The position numbers were made by a program, and so were the translations under genes. The notes below the pieces were generated by a model that did no database searches, had not been told where the DNA came from, and worked only from the letters and a program-made list of their open reading frames with translations. DNA of 54,170 nt from Chryseobacterium sp. RU37D. GTDB taxonomy: Bacteria > Bacteroidota > Bacteroidia > Flavobacteriales > Weeksellaceae. The DNA lies in contig NZ_FTMM01000022.1 in assembly GCF_900156075.1 (NCBI RefSeq), positions 1 to 54,170 on the forward strand. Direction: 5' to 3'. Below are positions 1 through 8,855 of the stretch, in pieces (the stretch's first letter is position 1; every line of letters begins with the position of its first letter).

Positions 1-46
1 TACTGATGAGTTCCAGATTATTAGTTTTTTAAATTGCAATCCAAAA

Positions 47-919
47 TTGCTAATTTTCTTGGAACTTTTTTGTCTAAATAAGTTTAAACAACTTCTAAGT
101 TTATTTTTAGGAATTATGATTAATGCTCAAAATCAAAGTTTTGTGTATGAATACAAGTACATTTCAGATTCTACCAAAAAAGATGAATCCAAAGTAGAAA
201 TGATGTTTCTCGATGTTTCAAAAAAAGGCTCCAAGTTTTACAGCAGGGATATGTTTGTTTCGGATTCATTAGTTCAGATTCAGAATAAAATGGGGAATAG
301 GGATTTTTCAAAAATCAAATTCGGAACAATTTCTTTTGTAGTCGAAAAGTCGTACCCTGATTATAAAACTTTATTCTTTAACCGGCTTGATATGGATCAA
401 TATAAAGTTTCAGACGAGAGAAAAATAAGCTGGAATATTCTACCAGAAAAAGAGAAGATTGGTGAATTTAATACACAAAAAGCAAAAGCAGATTTTATTG
501 GAAGACAATGGACAGCTTGGTTTGTTACAGATATTCCTATTCAGGATGGGCCATATAAATTTTACGGCTTACCAGGTTTAATTATAAAAATTGAAGATAA
601 AACAAAATCACATTCTTTTATCTTAAAAGAGATCAGGAATTTGAGAGCAAATGAAGAGTGGATAAGTGAAGAGAACAAACAAAGATTCGGAAACATGATT
701 CAGCTAAATGAAAGAAAATATAAAAAAGCATTCATCGAAAACAGGAATAATCCAACAAAAGGTATACGTCAAATGATGGCTGGCGGAACGAAAATAATGA
801 TGACCGATGAAAATGGAAAGCAATTAGATATAGAACAACATCTTAGAAATCAGGAACGAAATGTGAATGAAGAAAATGCAAAAAACAATAATCTCCTGGA
901 GCTTGATCTTTTAAAATAA
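47..919 (+). CDS. GLPGLI family protein, 5' end uncertain
   Basis: The protein carries the family signature GLPGLI (in KFYGLPGLIIKIED), which names a Bacteroidetes family of secreted proteins of unknown function. An N-terminal segment (NKFKQLLSLFLGIMINAQ) looks like a signal peptide ending near Ala-Gln. No ATG sits at the natural position before NKFKQ. The frame is open to the window edge; TTG at 47 is a possible start, and ATG at 116 would remove the signal peptide. Either a non-ATG start is used, the start lies outside the window, or the start codon is mutated. The stop is followed at once by a GC-rich hairpin. Family assignment is sure; function is unknown. Confidence 0.8.
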   Translation: MLIFLELFCLNKFKQLLSLFLGIMINAQNQSFVYEYKYISDSTKKDESKVEMMFLDVSKKGSKFYSRDMFVSDSLVQIQNKMGNRDFSKIKFGTISFVVEKSYPDYKTLFFNRLDMDQYKVSDERKISWNILPEKEKIGEFNTQKAKADFIGRQWTAWFVTDIPIQDGPYKFYGLPGLIIKIEDKTKSHSFILKEIRNLRANEEWISEENKQRFGNMIQLNERKYKKAFIENRNNPTKGIRQMMAGGTKIMMTDENGKQLDIEQHLRNQERNVNEENAKNNNLLELDLLK

Positions 920-957
920 ATTTCGGCGCGGAAGCAAAGCTTCCGCGCCGAAATTTT
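918..957. terminator. GC-rich perfect hairpin, bidirectional terminator
   Basis: Two perfect 18-base arms (918-935 and 939-956) surround an AAA loop. They begin inside the stop codon of the GLPGLI gene and end in TTTT, and the gene on the other side converges on it. The GC-rich stem contrasts with the AT-rich surroundings and resembles the hairpin at 39725-39763. Confidence 0.8.
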
Positions 958-974
958 ATCTATATTATAAATTC

Positions 975-1628
975 CTAAGCAAGCTTCTGAGAATCGGCAA
1001 TAAACTGAGCCAGTCCGGTATCCGTTAAAGGATGCTTTAATAAGCTCAAAATTGGAGGAAGCGGTGAAGTGATTACATCAGCACCAATTTTCGCACAGTC
1101 GATAATGTGCATAGAGTGACGGATAGAAGCCGCTAAAATTTCAGTTTCATACATATAATTGTCAAAAATCAATCTGATTTCCTGGATTAAGTTCAATCCG
1201 TCTGTTGAAATATCGTCTAATCTTCCCAGGAAAGGAGAAACATAAGTTGCTCCCGCTTTAGCAGCCAAAAGAGCCTGTCCTGCAGAGAAAATCAAAGTAC
1301 AGTTGGTTTTGATTCCTTTATCGGAAAAATATTTTAAAGCTTTGATTCCGTCTTTAATCATTGGGATTTTTACCACGATATTCGGGTGGATTGCTGCCAG
1401 CTCTTCACCTTCTTTAATCATTTCTTCGTACGTAGTAGAAAGTACTTCGGCAGAAATATCACCGTCTACAATTTCGCAGATGGTTTTATAATGATTTTTA
1501 ATTGCTTCGGCTCCCTGAATTCCTTCTTTAGCCATTAATGAAGGGTTGGTTGTTACTCCGTCAAGGATCCCAAGGTCTTTAGCTTCCTTGATTTGCTCTA
1601 GATTAGCAGTGTCAATAAAAAATTTCAT
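975..1628 (-). CDS. fsa: Transaldolase family / fructose-6-phosphate aldolase-like protein
   Basis: A 217-residue TIM-barrel aldolase of the small transaldolase subfamily (TalC/FSA type), which moves or cleaves a dihydroxyacetone unit on sugar phosphates. It begins [16 protein letters not shown], contains DGVTTNPSL, and has the Schiff-base lysine at about residue 87 (VVKIPM). Length matches the family. I chose the ATG at 1628, not one 12 codons upstream, because the family starts at MKFFIDT and a TATCTTTG promoter box lies at 1652-1659. Whether it acts as transaldolase or F6P aldolase cannot be told from sequence. It stands alone and converges on the GLPGLI gene. Confidence 0.9.
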   Translation of the reverse strand: MKFFIDTANLEQIKEAKDLGILDGVTTNPSLMAKEGIQGAEAIKNHYKTICEIVDGDISAEVLSTTYEEMIKEGEELAAIHPNIVVKIPMIKDGIKALKYFSDKGIKTNCTLIFSAGQALLAAKAGATYVSPFLGRLDDISTDGLNLIQEIRLIFDNYMYETEILAASIRHSMHIIDCAKIGADVITSPLPPILSLLKHPLTDTGLAQFIADSQKLA

Positions 1629-1651
1629 TTGTTTTACAGATTTATTTCGTG

Positions 1652-1681
1652 CAAAGATAGTCATTCCATTTTGAGTGGAAA
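1652..1681 (-). promoter_or_regulatory. Bacteroidetes-type promoter of the transaldolase gene
   Basis: On the minus strand TATCTTTG (1652-1659) matches the -7 consensus TAnnTTTG. TTTC about 18 bases upstream stands where TTTG is expected. The predicted transcription start lies about 20 bases before the ATG at 1628. Confidence 0.55.
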
Positions 1682-1847
1682 ATTTTGTTTCTAGTTTCTG
1701 TTTCCTAGTTCTTGGTTCTTGATTCTTTGCTCTTTATCTTGGGAAGGGTGACAAAATTCAAAGAGTTTTTGACAGGGTGGTTTTATTGTAATAATAATTA
1801 TTAATTTTAGCCTATTGCATAAAGCCTATAGCCTGTAGCAAAAATCA

Positions 1848-2333
1848 ATGAAAAACTCATTCATAGCCCAACTGAAAATCATCGGAATCAATCCTTTTGT
1901 ATACATTCCTGAAGAAATTTTAAATGAAATTTTCGAAAGATCGGGGAGAAATAAAAGCCCGATTCCTGTAAAAGGAACGGTAAATGATAAAGAATTCAGG
2001 CAGAATTTGATGAAATATATGGGAGAATGGCGGCTGTACATTAATTTAACCATGCTTAAAAACTCTCCAAAAAGGATTGGTGAAATCATCGAGGTTTTTG
2101 TGGAGTATGATGATTCAGACAGAATCATTTCTATTCATCCAAAATTGGAAAAAATGATAAAGGAAAGCCCGATGGCATCAGAAAATTTTGAAAAATTGAG
2201 TCGTTCCAGAAGGTTGGAATTAATCCGGTATATCAATAATTTAAAAACCGAAGAAAGCATCAACAGGAATATTAAAAAAATCCTCAGTCATCTAAAAGGA
2301 GAAACCGATTTTTTCGGTAAAACAATCAAGTAA
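1848..2333 (+). CDS. YdeI/OmpD-associated family protein with DUF1905-like domain
   Basis: A 161-residue protein. The N-terminal part (FVYIPEEILNEIF, then a small barrel-like region) resembles DUF1905. The C-terminal helical part (SRSRRLELIRYINNLKTEE, then INRNIKKILSHLKG) resembles the YdeI/OmpD-associated domain, where helical residues lead to a short end. The molecular role of this family is not established; some members were linked to bacteriocin tolerance. There is no signal peptide, so it is predicted cytoplasmic. It stands alone between repeat-bearing intergenic regions. Confidence 0.7.
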   Translation: MKNSFIAQLKIIGINPFVYIPEEILNEIFERSGRNKSPIPVKGTVNDKEFRQNLMKYMGEWRLYINLTMLKNSPKRIGEIIEVFVEYDDSDRIISIHPKLEKMIKESPMASENFEKLSRSRRLELIRYINNLKTEESINRNIKKILSHLKGETDFFGKTIK

Positions 2334-2607
2334 ATTTATTTATATTTAAACTCAAAGGCTCAATTTTAAAACTTGTTTTTAAGCAACTTCCCACCAGTAA
2401 ACTGGTAATTAAAGCTTCAATTAAAAAGTTTCTAAATTAAACCATAGTTTGTCATACCGAAAGGAATCTAGACTTATTTACTAGCAGTAGAATGGTAAAA
2501 TCTTACTTTGAAAATATTAACGAAATTAATGATTTTTTTATCTAAATTTTTGATTCGTTGCTCTTTCCGTTATCTTTGTAGTAAATGATTTAAAGAAATA
2601 TTTTTTT
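2334..2607. repeat. Intergenic region with dispersed-repeat fragments
   Basis: No gene is seen. A perfect ACCAGT-AA-ACTGGT palindrome lies at 2393-2406. At 2447-2475 a GTCATACCGAAAGGAATCTA motif belongs to the GTCATTCCG repeat family also found at 15885 and 35723. The right end holds the pepE promoter. Confidence 0.5.
2549..2578 (+). promoter_or_regulatory. Predicted promoter of pepE
   Basis: TTTG at 2549-2552 and TATCTTTG at 2571-2578, separated by 18 bases, fit the Bacteroidetes -33/-7 pattern. The predicted leader before the ATG at 2608 is about 26 bases. Confidence 0.6.
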
Positions 2608-3300
2608 ATGAATATAATACTGGCTTCCACTTCCACACTTTTCGGAGGAGAATATTTAGAATATTTAAAAGAAGAATTAATTCAGCTGTATAAAGACATT
2701 GACGAGATCATTTTCATCCCGTTTGCACGTCCCGGAGGAATTTGCCATGACGACTATACGGCAAAAGCCCGCTCGTTTTTTGAAACCATTAATATTAAGG
2801 TAAGGGGAGTACATGAATTTGAAGATAAAATCGAAGCCCTAAACAATGCAAAAGGTTATTTCACAGGCGGCGGCAATACTTTTTTACTGGTAAAAACATT
2901 ACACGAAGAAGGCCTGATGTCTGTATTAAAAAAAAATATAGAAGCCGGAAAGCCATATTTAGGATGCAGTGCTGGAAGTAATATCGGTGGCCAGAATATG
3001 AAGACCACGAATGATATGCCGATCGTTTATCCGTCAAGTTTTGATTGTATGGGATTAGTTCCGTTTAATATCAACCCGCATTATCTTGATCCTAATCCTG
3101 AACTAAAACATAATGGAGAAACCAGGGAAACAAGGATAAAAGAATTTCTGACTCAAAATAATTTAAAGGTTGTCGGACTTCGGGAAGGAAACTGGATTAG
3201 GAAAATAGGTGTAAAAATTACCGTTGAAGGAAGTGAATTCACAAGGATTTTTGAAAAAGGAAAAGAACCTTACGAGATTGAGGTCGGTTCTGAACTGTAA
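2608..3300 (+). CDS. pepE: Dipeptidase E (alpha-aspartyl dipeptidase)
   Basis: A 230-residue cytoplasmic serine peptidase of family S51 that cleaves dipeptides with N-terminal aspartate. The nucleophile Ser121 sits in GCSAGSN, the oxyanion-side TGGGNTF loop is at about 86-92, and the likely catalytic His158 is in NINPHYLDP. Length equals E. coli PepE. The same S51 family supplies the cyanophycinase at 35995-36885, so two S51 peptidases with Asp-containing substrates share this window. It is monocistronic, with its own promoter upstream and a repeat-derived hairpin downstream. Confidence 0.92.
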   Translation: MNIILASTSTLFGGEYLEYLKEELIQLYKDIDEIIFIPFARPGGICHDDYTAKARSFFETINIKVRGVHEFEDKIEALNNAKGYFTGGGNTFLLVKTLHEEGLMSVLKKNIEAGKPYLGCSAGSNIGGQNMKTTNDMPIVYPSSFDCMGLVPFNINPHYLDPNPELKHNGETRETRIKEFLTQNNLKVVGLREGNWIRKIGVKITVEGSEFTRIFEKGKEPYEIEVGSEL

Positions 3301-3348
3301 TTTTATTTTTAATTATATTTGAATTAAAGAATTTAATTAATATTGAAA

Positions 3349-3412
3349 ATGCTTCGACAGGCTTAGTATGACAACGCTAATGCTAACGGTTTCAATTAAC
3401 GTCGAAGCATCT
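3349..3412. repeat. TCGAAGCAT-family inverted repeat, degenerate copy
   Basis: The arms ATGCTTCGAC (3349-3358) and GTCGAAGCAT (3401-3410) flank a loop with CTAATGCTAACGG. The left part continues into AGGCTTAGTATGACA, but the matching right-arm segment is missing. This is a shortened copy of the repeats at 17500 and 39777. It follows the pepE stop. Confidence 0.75.
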
Positions 3413-3441
3413 CCCATGTAAAGTTTATAAAACAAAACGCA

Positions 3442-4812
3442 ATGAGAAAAACATTCGTAGTTTTTGCATTATCAGCGCAAATTATTTTTGCCCAAAATAT
3501 TACTCAAAAGCTTGATGCGGCTACCAAAGATCTAATGAATTCTTCGGAAGCTGTTTCCTCAAGCTTATCCTTTTATGTTTCTGATGAGAGTGGAAAAATG
3601 ATCTATGATTATCAGGGAAGTAAAGGCCTTTCTACGGCTTCAACGCAGAAAATATTTACTGCAGCAGCGGCTTTGGAAACTCTAGGAAAAAATTATACTT
3701 ATAAAACAACTTCAAGCTATTCAGGAACAATTTCAAACGGAAATTTAGAAGGAAATTTATTCGTGACTTCTACAGGAGATCCAACCTTGGGAAGCTGGAG
3801 ATATGAAGCTTGCAAGCCTGAAAAATTTAAACAAAAATTAATAGAATCCATAAAAAAGTTCGGAATTAAAAAAATCTCCGGAGACCTCATTATTGATGAT
3901 TCTTATTTTGACCACCAAACCATTCCCGGAGGATGGCCGTGGAACGATCTGGGAAATTATTACGGAGCCGGAGTCTGGGGGATCAATTGGCGTGAAAATC
4001 AATTTGATATCAATATTAACGGATCAGAATTCAAGAGCTTTTCTTATCCGCTGGAAGGGGTAAACTGGCTGAATGACCTTAAAGTAGGCGGAAATTCTGA
4101 CCAGAGCCTGATCTTCACGGCACCGCATTCTAACGTAGCTTTGATCAACGGAACTTTGCCTTCAAAAACGGTTACCGTTTCAGGTTCTACCCCCAATCCA
4201 CCTTTACAGCTGGGTGTAGAAATCAGAGAATCGCTGAAAGAGGCCGGAATTGATTTTTCAGGTAAAGTAATAACCAATTCCCAACTCGAAATCGAAGGAA
4301 AAAAAGCATTAGAAGTTCCAAAAGAAAATGTAATTCTTACCAATGAATCTCCAACTTTAGATAAAATTATTTATTGGCTTTTAAGGAAAAGCATTAATTT
4401 TTACGGGGAAACCATTATTAAAACATTAGGTAAGGAGAAAAGTGGAAATCCTAGTTTTAACAGCGGAGTAGCCTTTCTAAAAGACTTCTGGAAATCAAAA
4501 GGAATTAACCAGAATATGATTAATTTTGCCGATGGAAGCGGGCTTTCACCACAAAATTATGCATCCGCAAAAGCAGAAGTCCAGGCTTTACTCTACGCAA
4601 AGAAACAGCCTTGGTTTGAATCTTATTTTGACGGCTTCCCGATACATGAAAACGGAATGAAAATGAAAAGTGGAACAATGAAAGATACAAAGTCTTTTGC
4701 AGGTTATCACACATCAAAAGAAGGAAAAAAATATGTATTTTCAATCATTATCAATAATTATCAGGGAAGCGGAAGTTCAGAGCTGCAGAAAATCCTGAAT
4801 GTTTTAAAATAA
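3442..4812 (+). CDS. dacB: D-alanyl-D-alanine carboxypeptidase/endopeptidase, PBP4 (S13) family
   Basis: A periplasmic low-molecular-weight penicillin-binding protein that trims or cleaves peptidoglycan cross-links. It has an N-terminal signal peptide ending near IIFAQ. The three active-site motifs are present: SxxK at 67-70 (STQK), SxN at 317-319 (SIN) and KSGT at 409-412. The family block DGSGLS lies between the last two. Length (456) is normal for S13. A sensor kinase gene starts six bases after the stop, so the two are very likely cotranscribed, which hints at a cell-wall link for the kinase. Confidence 0.93.
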   Translation: MRKTFVVFALSAQIIFAQNITQKLDAATKDLMNSSEAVSSSLSFYVSDESGKMIYDYQGSKGLSTASTQKIFTAAAALETLGKNYTYKTTSSYSGTISNGNLEGNLFVTSTGDPTLGSWRYEACKPEKFKQKLIESIKKFGIKKISGDLIIDDSYFDHQTIPGGWPWNDLGNYYGAGVWGINWRENQFDININGSEFKSFSYPLEGVNWLNDLKVGGNSDQSLIFTAPHSNVALINGTLPSKTVTVSGSTPNPPLQLGVEIRESLKEAGIDFSGKVITNSQLEIEGKKALEVPKENVILTNESPTLDKIIYWLLRKSINFYGETIIKTLGKEKSGNPSFNSGVAFLKDFWKSKGINQNMINFADGSGLSPQNYASAKAEVQALLYAKKQPWFESYFDGFPIHENGMKMKSGTMKDTKSFAGYHTSKEGKKYVFSIIINNYQGSGSSELQKILNVLK

Positions 4813-4818
4813 ACTGCT

Positions 4819-5973
4819 TTGAGAAAATCAATATTTGCAAGGCTTAATAACTGGATTATTTTTTCGTTAATGACAATTGTTGTTCTCACGATTGTTATTG
4901 CTTTTACCGTTCTTATTAATTTCCTTCGTAAGGAGGAGATTAAAAGGGTTGATATTTTGGTAAGTGCATTAAGGTTTCAACAGGAAGTAGAAAATCCCAA
5001 TCTGGAAGTCCAGGCATTGCTTCTTCAGATTTATAGCTCGAATACGACGATTCCGTTGATTATTTTGGATAAGAATGATCAGATTATGGTACATAAAAAC
5101 ATTCCTCAGGATATTGAAAATGATCCCGGCCAGATTGTAGCATTAGCAAAGAAAATGTCGAAAAGCTATACACCCATTGAGATTGAAATTGTAAAAGGAA
5201 ACAAGCAGCTGGTTTTTTATGATAATTCGCGGTTACTAAATAATTTACGCTATTCTCCATATATTCTGGGATTTTTTATTTTGTGTTATTTCCTGTTTTC
5301 ATTTTGGTTTTTGAGAACAATAAAAAAGACGGATGAAGGTTATCTCTGGGCCGGACTGGCAAAGGAAACGGCACATCAGATTGGGACTCCTTTATCTTCG
5401 ATGATCGGATGGCTGGAGATTATGAAGCTCGATACTCCTGATTCTGAAGGTGTTCATGAGATAGAAAAAGATATAGAAAGATTAAAGACCATTTCCGAAA
5501 GATTTTCAAAAATCGGTTCTGTACCTGAATTAAATGATATGAATTTCAATGAAACAATCCAGGAGAATTATGATTATTTAAAAACAAGAATTTCAAAAAA
5601 GATCAACTTTGGGCTGCATTTTCCCAATTATAATATTTTAGTTCCGCACAACAAAATCCTGATGAGCTGGGTAATTGAAAACCTGGTGAAAAACGCTGTA
5701 GATGCAATGAAAGGGGAAGGGGCAATTTCGATTTCTGTTTTTGAAAGAAATAAAAATATTTTGATCGAAGTACAGGATACCGGAAGCGGAATGACAAAGC
5801 AACAGGCCAGAAATGCCTTTAAACCCGGGTACTCGACGAAAAAACGAGGCTGGGGATTAGGATTGTCTTTAGCAAAAAGAGTAGTGCAGGAATATCATAA
5901 CGGTGATATCAGGATTGCTCAGACAGAAGTGGGAAAAGGGACTACTTTTAGAATTATTATTAAAAAAGCTTAA
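4819..5973 (+). CDS. Membrane sensor histidine kinase without adjacent response regulator
   Basis: A 384-residue kinase. Two transmembrane segments (about 13-36 and 148-165) bracket a roughly 110-residue extracytoplasmic domain. The phospho-acceptor His186 is in KETAHQIGTPLSS, the N box is ENLVKNAVDAM (N292), G1 is DTGSGM (320-325), and the ATP lid is GYSTKKRGWGLGLSLAK. The start is TTG at 4819; the next in-frame ATG (codon 18) would cut into the first membrane helix. The gene lies six bases after dacB. No response regulator gene is in the window, so its partner is unknown. Confidence 0.9.
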   Translation: MRKSIFARLNNWIIFSLMTIVVLTIVIAFTVLINFLRKEEIKRVDILVSALRFQQEVENPNLEVQALLLQIYSSNTTIPLIILDKNDQIMVHKNIPQDIENDPGQIVALAKKMSKSYTPIEIEIVKGNKQLVFYDNSRLLNNLRYSPYILGFFILCYFLFSFWFLRTIKKTDEGYLWAGLAKETAHQIGTPLSSMIGWLEIMKLDTPDSEGVHEIEKDIERLKTISERFSKIGSVPELNDMNFNETIQENYDYLKTRISKKINFGLHFPNYNILVPHNKILMSWVIENLVKNAVDAMKGEGAISISVFERNKNILIEVQDTGSGMTKQQARNAFKPGYSTKKRGWGLGLSLAKRVVQEYHNGDIRIAQTEVGKGTTFRIIIKKA

Positions 5974-6114
5974 GCTTAAATACCAATAATACAAATTATT
6001 TTTATCAATAAACACAATTAAATATTCTTGTGATTAGCAAAAAAATATTAGCGATATTCGTGTCTAAAAATAAAAAGCGAAGAAAAAATTCCCCACTTTT
6101 CATTGTTTTACTAC

Positions 6115-7974
6115 TTATTTCTTCCCCGTCAGCCACTGATTTTGTAGTTTCTGTTCTTCCGGAGTAGGGTTGGCTTTAAACTGAAATGATATTTCTTCCG
6201 TCATTTTATCTAAAATGGCTTTTCCTTTAAGGTCGATTTTATCTGTTTTGTCGCCATTTTTTCTTAAAACGGTTAATGTCACATCCTGTCCTTCCTTAAT
6301 GGTTTTAGCATAATCAATAAAATTCTGAATATTCTGAATGTCAATTGTTTTACCGTCTAAAGCAACAATTTTGTCTGTGATTTTAAAGCCTATACTTTTT
6401 GAGAAAGATGATAATGCAGATTTTTCATCAAATATAAAAGCATTATCCTTATCATCATAAATTGTCTGCTGAGGATTTTTAATAAACCAGAAAATAGATG
6501 GAGCTTCCTGTTTTTTTAATTCTACACCTACAATATTCAGGTATTGTGTGTATGGCGTAGGCTGACTTCCTGCTATGTATTTATTGTAAAAATCTCTCAC
6601 CTGGGGGTAGCCCGTAATGGCAACCAGCTCATCAATCAATTTGTCATCCTTAAAAGGCTTGTTTTCGCCAAATCTTTGAGACAGTTTTCTGATCATGTCA
6701 CGGTAACCCATCTCTCCGTTTGATAATTTTCTTAGCTCAATATCAAGACACATTGCAAGAAGAGCGCCTTTTTCGTAGACATTTCTATACTGGTTCTTAT
6801 ATTCATCTTTAAGAACATTTTTACTCATTTCCGTGAAAGGCATAGTATCGTTGAAATTCCTGGAATTGCTGATTTTCTCGTTAATTCTTTCAAGAAACTC
6901 ATCTTTATTAATTAAGCCTTCCTGGATCTGAAATAAATTGGCAAAATATTCGGTTCCTCCTTCATACATCCATAAATGCTGAGACATTTTCGGATCAGCA
7001 TAATCGAAATAATGAATTTCTTCAGAATGCGTTTTCAAAGGATTTACCGTATGGAAAAACTCGTGGGAAACTACATCCGTAATAGTTTTGTCGATCGCTT
7101 CCTTCGGCATTATTTCAGGTAAAACTACACTTGTGGATTCATGGTGCTCCAGTGCTCCGAAACCTGTGACCTTCGGACCGTCACCCCCGGAAAGGTAAAG
7201 CAAGATTGCATATTTTTTATTGGTATTCATATCGCCCAAAAATTTTTTTTGAGCCACTACCATTTTTTCCAGATTATCTTTAAAATCAGAAGCCTTATAT
7301 TTTCCTGTTGGGGAATAAACTCCCAAAACAAGATCCATCCCGCCTGCATTGAATGTGATATAATCGGGTTTTGTATACATCAGCGGTGAGTCGGTAACTT
7401 TTGCATAGTTAGCCAGAGTGAAAGTATCTGTAGATTCAGATTTATCCTGGTCTACCAAAGCTGTTGTGCCATAGAAATCTGTTGGCTTCTGAATCACGAG
7501 CTGATAAGGTACATCCTGCATATTGTCTATATATCCTATAAATCCGTGAGTATTGATCAGGTAAACCTTCCCGGCTTCAATATCAGTACCCGATGGGGAA
7601 AACACGGCTTCATGCTCTGAAGATTCTCTTTCATCGTCAAAACTGTCATTGACTAAATAGGTGATCTTCGTTAGAGCCAGGGCATTTTTAAGAGAGTAGG
7701 TATTGTCATTCATTTTTGTGAATGCAAGCTCTTTTCCTTTATTATCAAAAAATTTAATGCCTTCCACGAATCTTCCGTAATCATCTACAGAATATGTTCC
7801 GGGAACCGTTTTGGGAAAATGAAATTTTACATCGCCTGATTTCATTTTAGGAAATTCCATAGTAACTGCCACCTTATCGTTCTTTACATGAACGAGGTCG
7901 ATTGTTGTTTTGATAGATTGGGCATTCACAAGGAAAGCGGCGGCTATCCCTAAGCTTACTGCAATTTTTCTCAT
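6115..7974 (-). CDS. M61 family (glycyl aminopeptidase-like) metalloprotease with PDZ domain
   Basis: A secreted 619-residue zinc peptidase. It has a signal peptide (MRKIAVSLGIAAAFLVNAQ), the HEFFH motif at 304-308 with the third ligand likely Glu338 in MYEGGTEYF, and a C-terminal PDZ-like domain (about 490-590). This order matches M61 peptidases such as glycyl aminopeptidase. The substrate is unknown. It converges on the sensor kinase. A 9-bp inverted repeat just upstream of the start may be an operator. Confidence 0.88.
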   Translation of the reverse strand: MRKIAVSLGIAAAFLVNAQSIKTTIDLVHVKNDKVAVTMEFPKMKSGDVKFHFPKTVPGTYSVDDYGRFVEGIKFFDNKGKELAFTKMNDNTYSLKNALALTKITYLVNDSFDDERESSEHEAVFSPSGTDIEAGKVYLINTHGFIGYIDNMQDVPYQLVIQKPTDFYGTTALVDQDKSESTDTFTLANYAKVTDSPLMYTKPDYITFNAGGMDLVLGVYSPTGKYKASDFKDNLEKMVVAQKKFLGDMNTNKKYAILLYLSGGDGPKVTGFGALEHHESTSVVLPEIMPKEAIDKTITDVVSHEFFHTVNPLKTHSEEIHYFDYADPKMSQHLWMYEGGTEYFANLFQIQEGLINKDEFLERINEKISNSRNFNDTMPFTEMSKNVLKDEYKNQYRNVYEKGALLAMCLDIELRKLSNGEMGYRDMIRKLSQRFGENKPFKDDKLIDELVAITGYPQVRDFYNKYIAGSQPTPYTQYLNIVGVELKKQEAPSIFWFIKNPQQTIYDDKDNAFIFDEKSALSSFSKSIGFKITDKIVALDGKTIDIQNIQNFIDYAKTIKEGQDVTLTVLRKNGDKTDKIDLKGKAILDKMTEEISFQFKANPTPEEQKLQNQWLTGKK

Positions 7975-7983
7975 TGATTTAAA

Positions 7984-8009
7984 TTATATGCATAAATAGT
8001 TGCATATAA
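7984..8009. promoter_or_regulatory. Inverted repeat upstream of the M61 protease, possible operator
   Basis: TTATATGCA (7984-7992) and TGCATATAA (8001-8009) are perfect inverted arms with an 8-bp spacer, starting ten bases upstream of the protease start codon. The size and symmetry suit a dimeric regulator, but the AT-rich context lowers certainty. Confidence 0.45.
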
Positions 8010-8283
8010 ATTGGTTTTGTTACAAATATTCAGCAATTAATTACAAAAAATGATATAATATGTTAAAAACAACAACAAATAAAAGATTTAAATAAACAAA
8101 AAAATAATAAAAATTTTTAAAATAAATACTGTTGTTAATTATTTAATAAAGTATCCTGTTTTTTTTACTAATAATAAATAATTTTATAGAAATTTAAAGT
8201 TATCAATTTTAAATTAACAAATTTTTTATACACAATATAATTTTAAACGGGTCGTTTTACTACCGTAATTAAAATTTAAAATT

Positions 8284-8421
8284 ATGAAAAACAATTTTTT
8301 AAAACTCGTACCTGGAGTGGCAAGGTCTGAACTATCAGAAGCTATGGTAAGGCAAAAGATGAAACGATTAATCTTGGCACAAATTTTGACAACAAAAATT
8401 AACGTAAAAATACAACAATGA
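8284..8421 (+). pseudogene. Remnant of a small secreted-protein gene (deletion scar)
   Basis: The first 20 bases (8284-8303) are identical to the first 20 bases of the lipoprotein gene at 8418, so both would start MKNNFLK. The frame then encodes unrelated sequence to a TGA that overlaps the next ATG (ATGA at 8418-8421), 45 codons in all. A shifted frame just before the stop reads YGKAKDETINLGTNFDNKN and then TAA, which looks like a natural protein C-terminus. The simplest reading is a gene that lost its middle, leaving start and end out of frame. A translated leader peptide coupled to the next gene is the alternative. Confidence 0.4.
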
Positions 8422-8855
8422 AAAACAATTTTTTAAAGTCTGCTTCTATTGCAGCAAAATCTGCATTATTTGCAGGAGTATTATTAATGGGAGTAACATC
8501 TTGCGACAGATCAGACGATACTCCGGAAGTGAACCATAAAATAACATATAAAGCCGAAGTTACCGGAGGTACTATTACAAACGGAAAATATGCGGCATTT
8601 CCGCTAGAAAGAAAAAGTGATGGCACACCTGTATTGTCAGATATTCCTGCTGGTGGTGATAAATGGTCTAATGAACAATCAACCTCTTTGCGACAAGGAA
8701 CTAAAAATCCTGCTATATTACTGGTAAACGCTACAGGAGCTAATGCCTCTTCTAAATTGAAGATTCAAATTTATGTAGATGGGCAGCTAAAATCTGAGAA
8801 GGTAGCTACCGGGCAGAATTTGAGCGCAGATACTCAAATAGAATTTGTATACTAA
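8418..8855 (+). CDS. Small putative lipoprotein of unknown function, paralogue A
   Basis: A 145-residue protein with a hydrophobic N-terminus and a lipobox-like VTSC, predicting lipidation at Cys29. The mature part is short and beta-rich, with HKITYKAEV near its start and KIQIYVDGQLKSEK...GQNLSADT near its end. These blocks recur in the gene at 9177, so the two are paralogues. I do not recognise a characterised family. The fold may be a small immunoglobulin-like or barrel-like secreted domain, but that is a guess. A hairpin terminator follows the stop. Confidence 0.75.
   Translation: MKNNFLKSASIAAKSALFAGVLLMGVTSCDRSDDTPEVNHKITYKAEVTGGTITNGKYAAFPLERKSDGTPVLSDIPAGGDKWSNEQSTSLRQGTKNPAILLVNATGANASSKLKIQIYVDGQLKSEKVATGQNLSADTQIEFVY

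Noticed and set aside
1687..1740. C/T-rich tract before the YdeI-like gene, considered as a small RNA
   Set aside because: It has no defined hairpin or promoter and resembles the low-complexity repeats at 12365 and 44981.
3349..3412. Possible CRISPR-like repeats formed by the TCGAAGCAT units
   Set aside because: Copies are single, far apart (thousands of bases) and palindromic, without regular spacers or cas genes.
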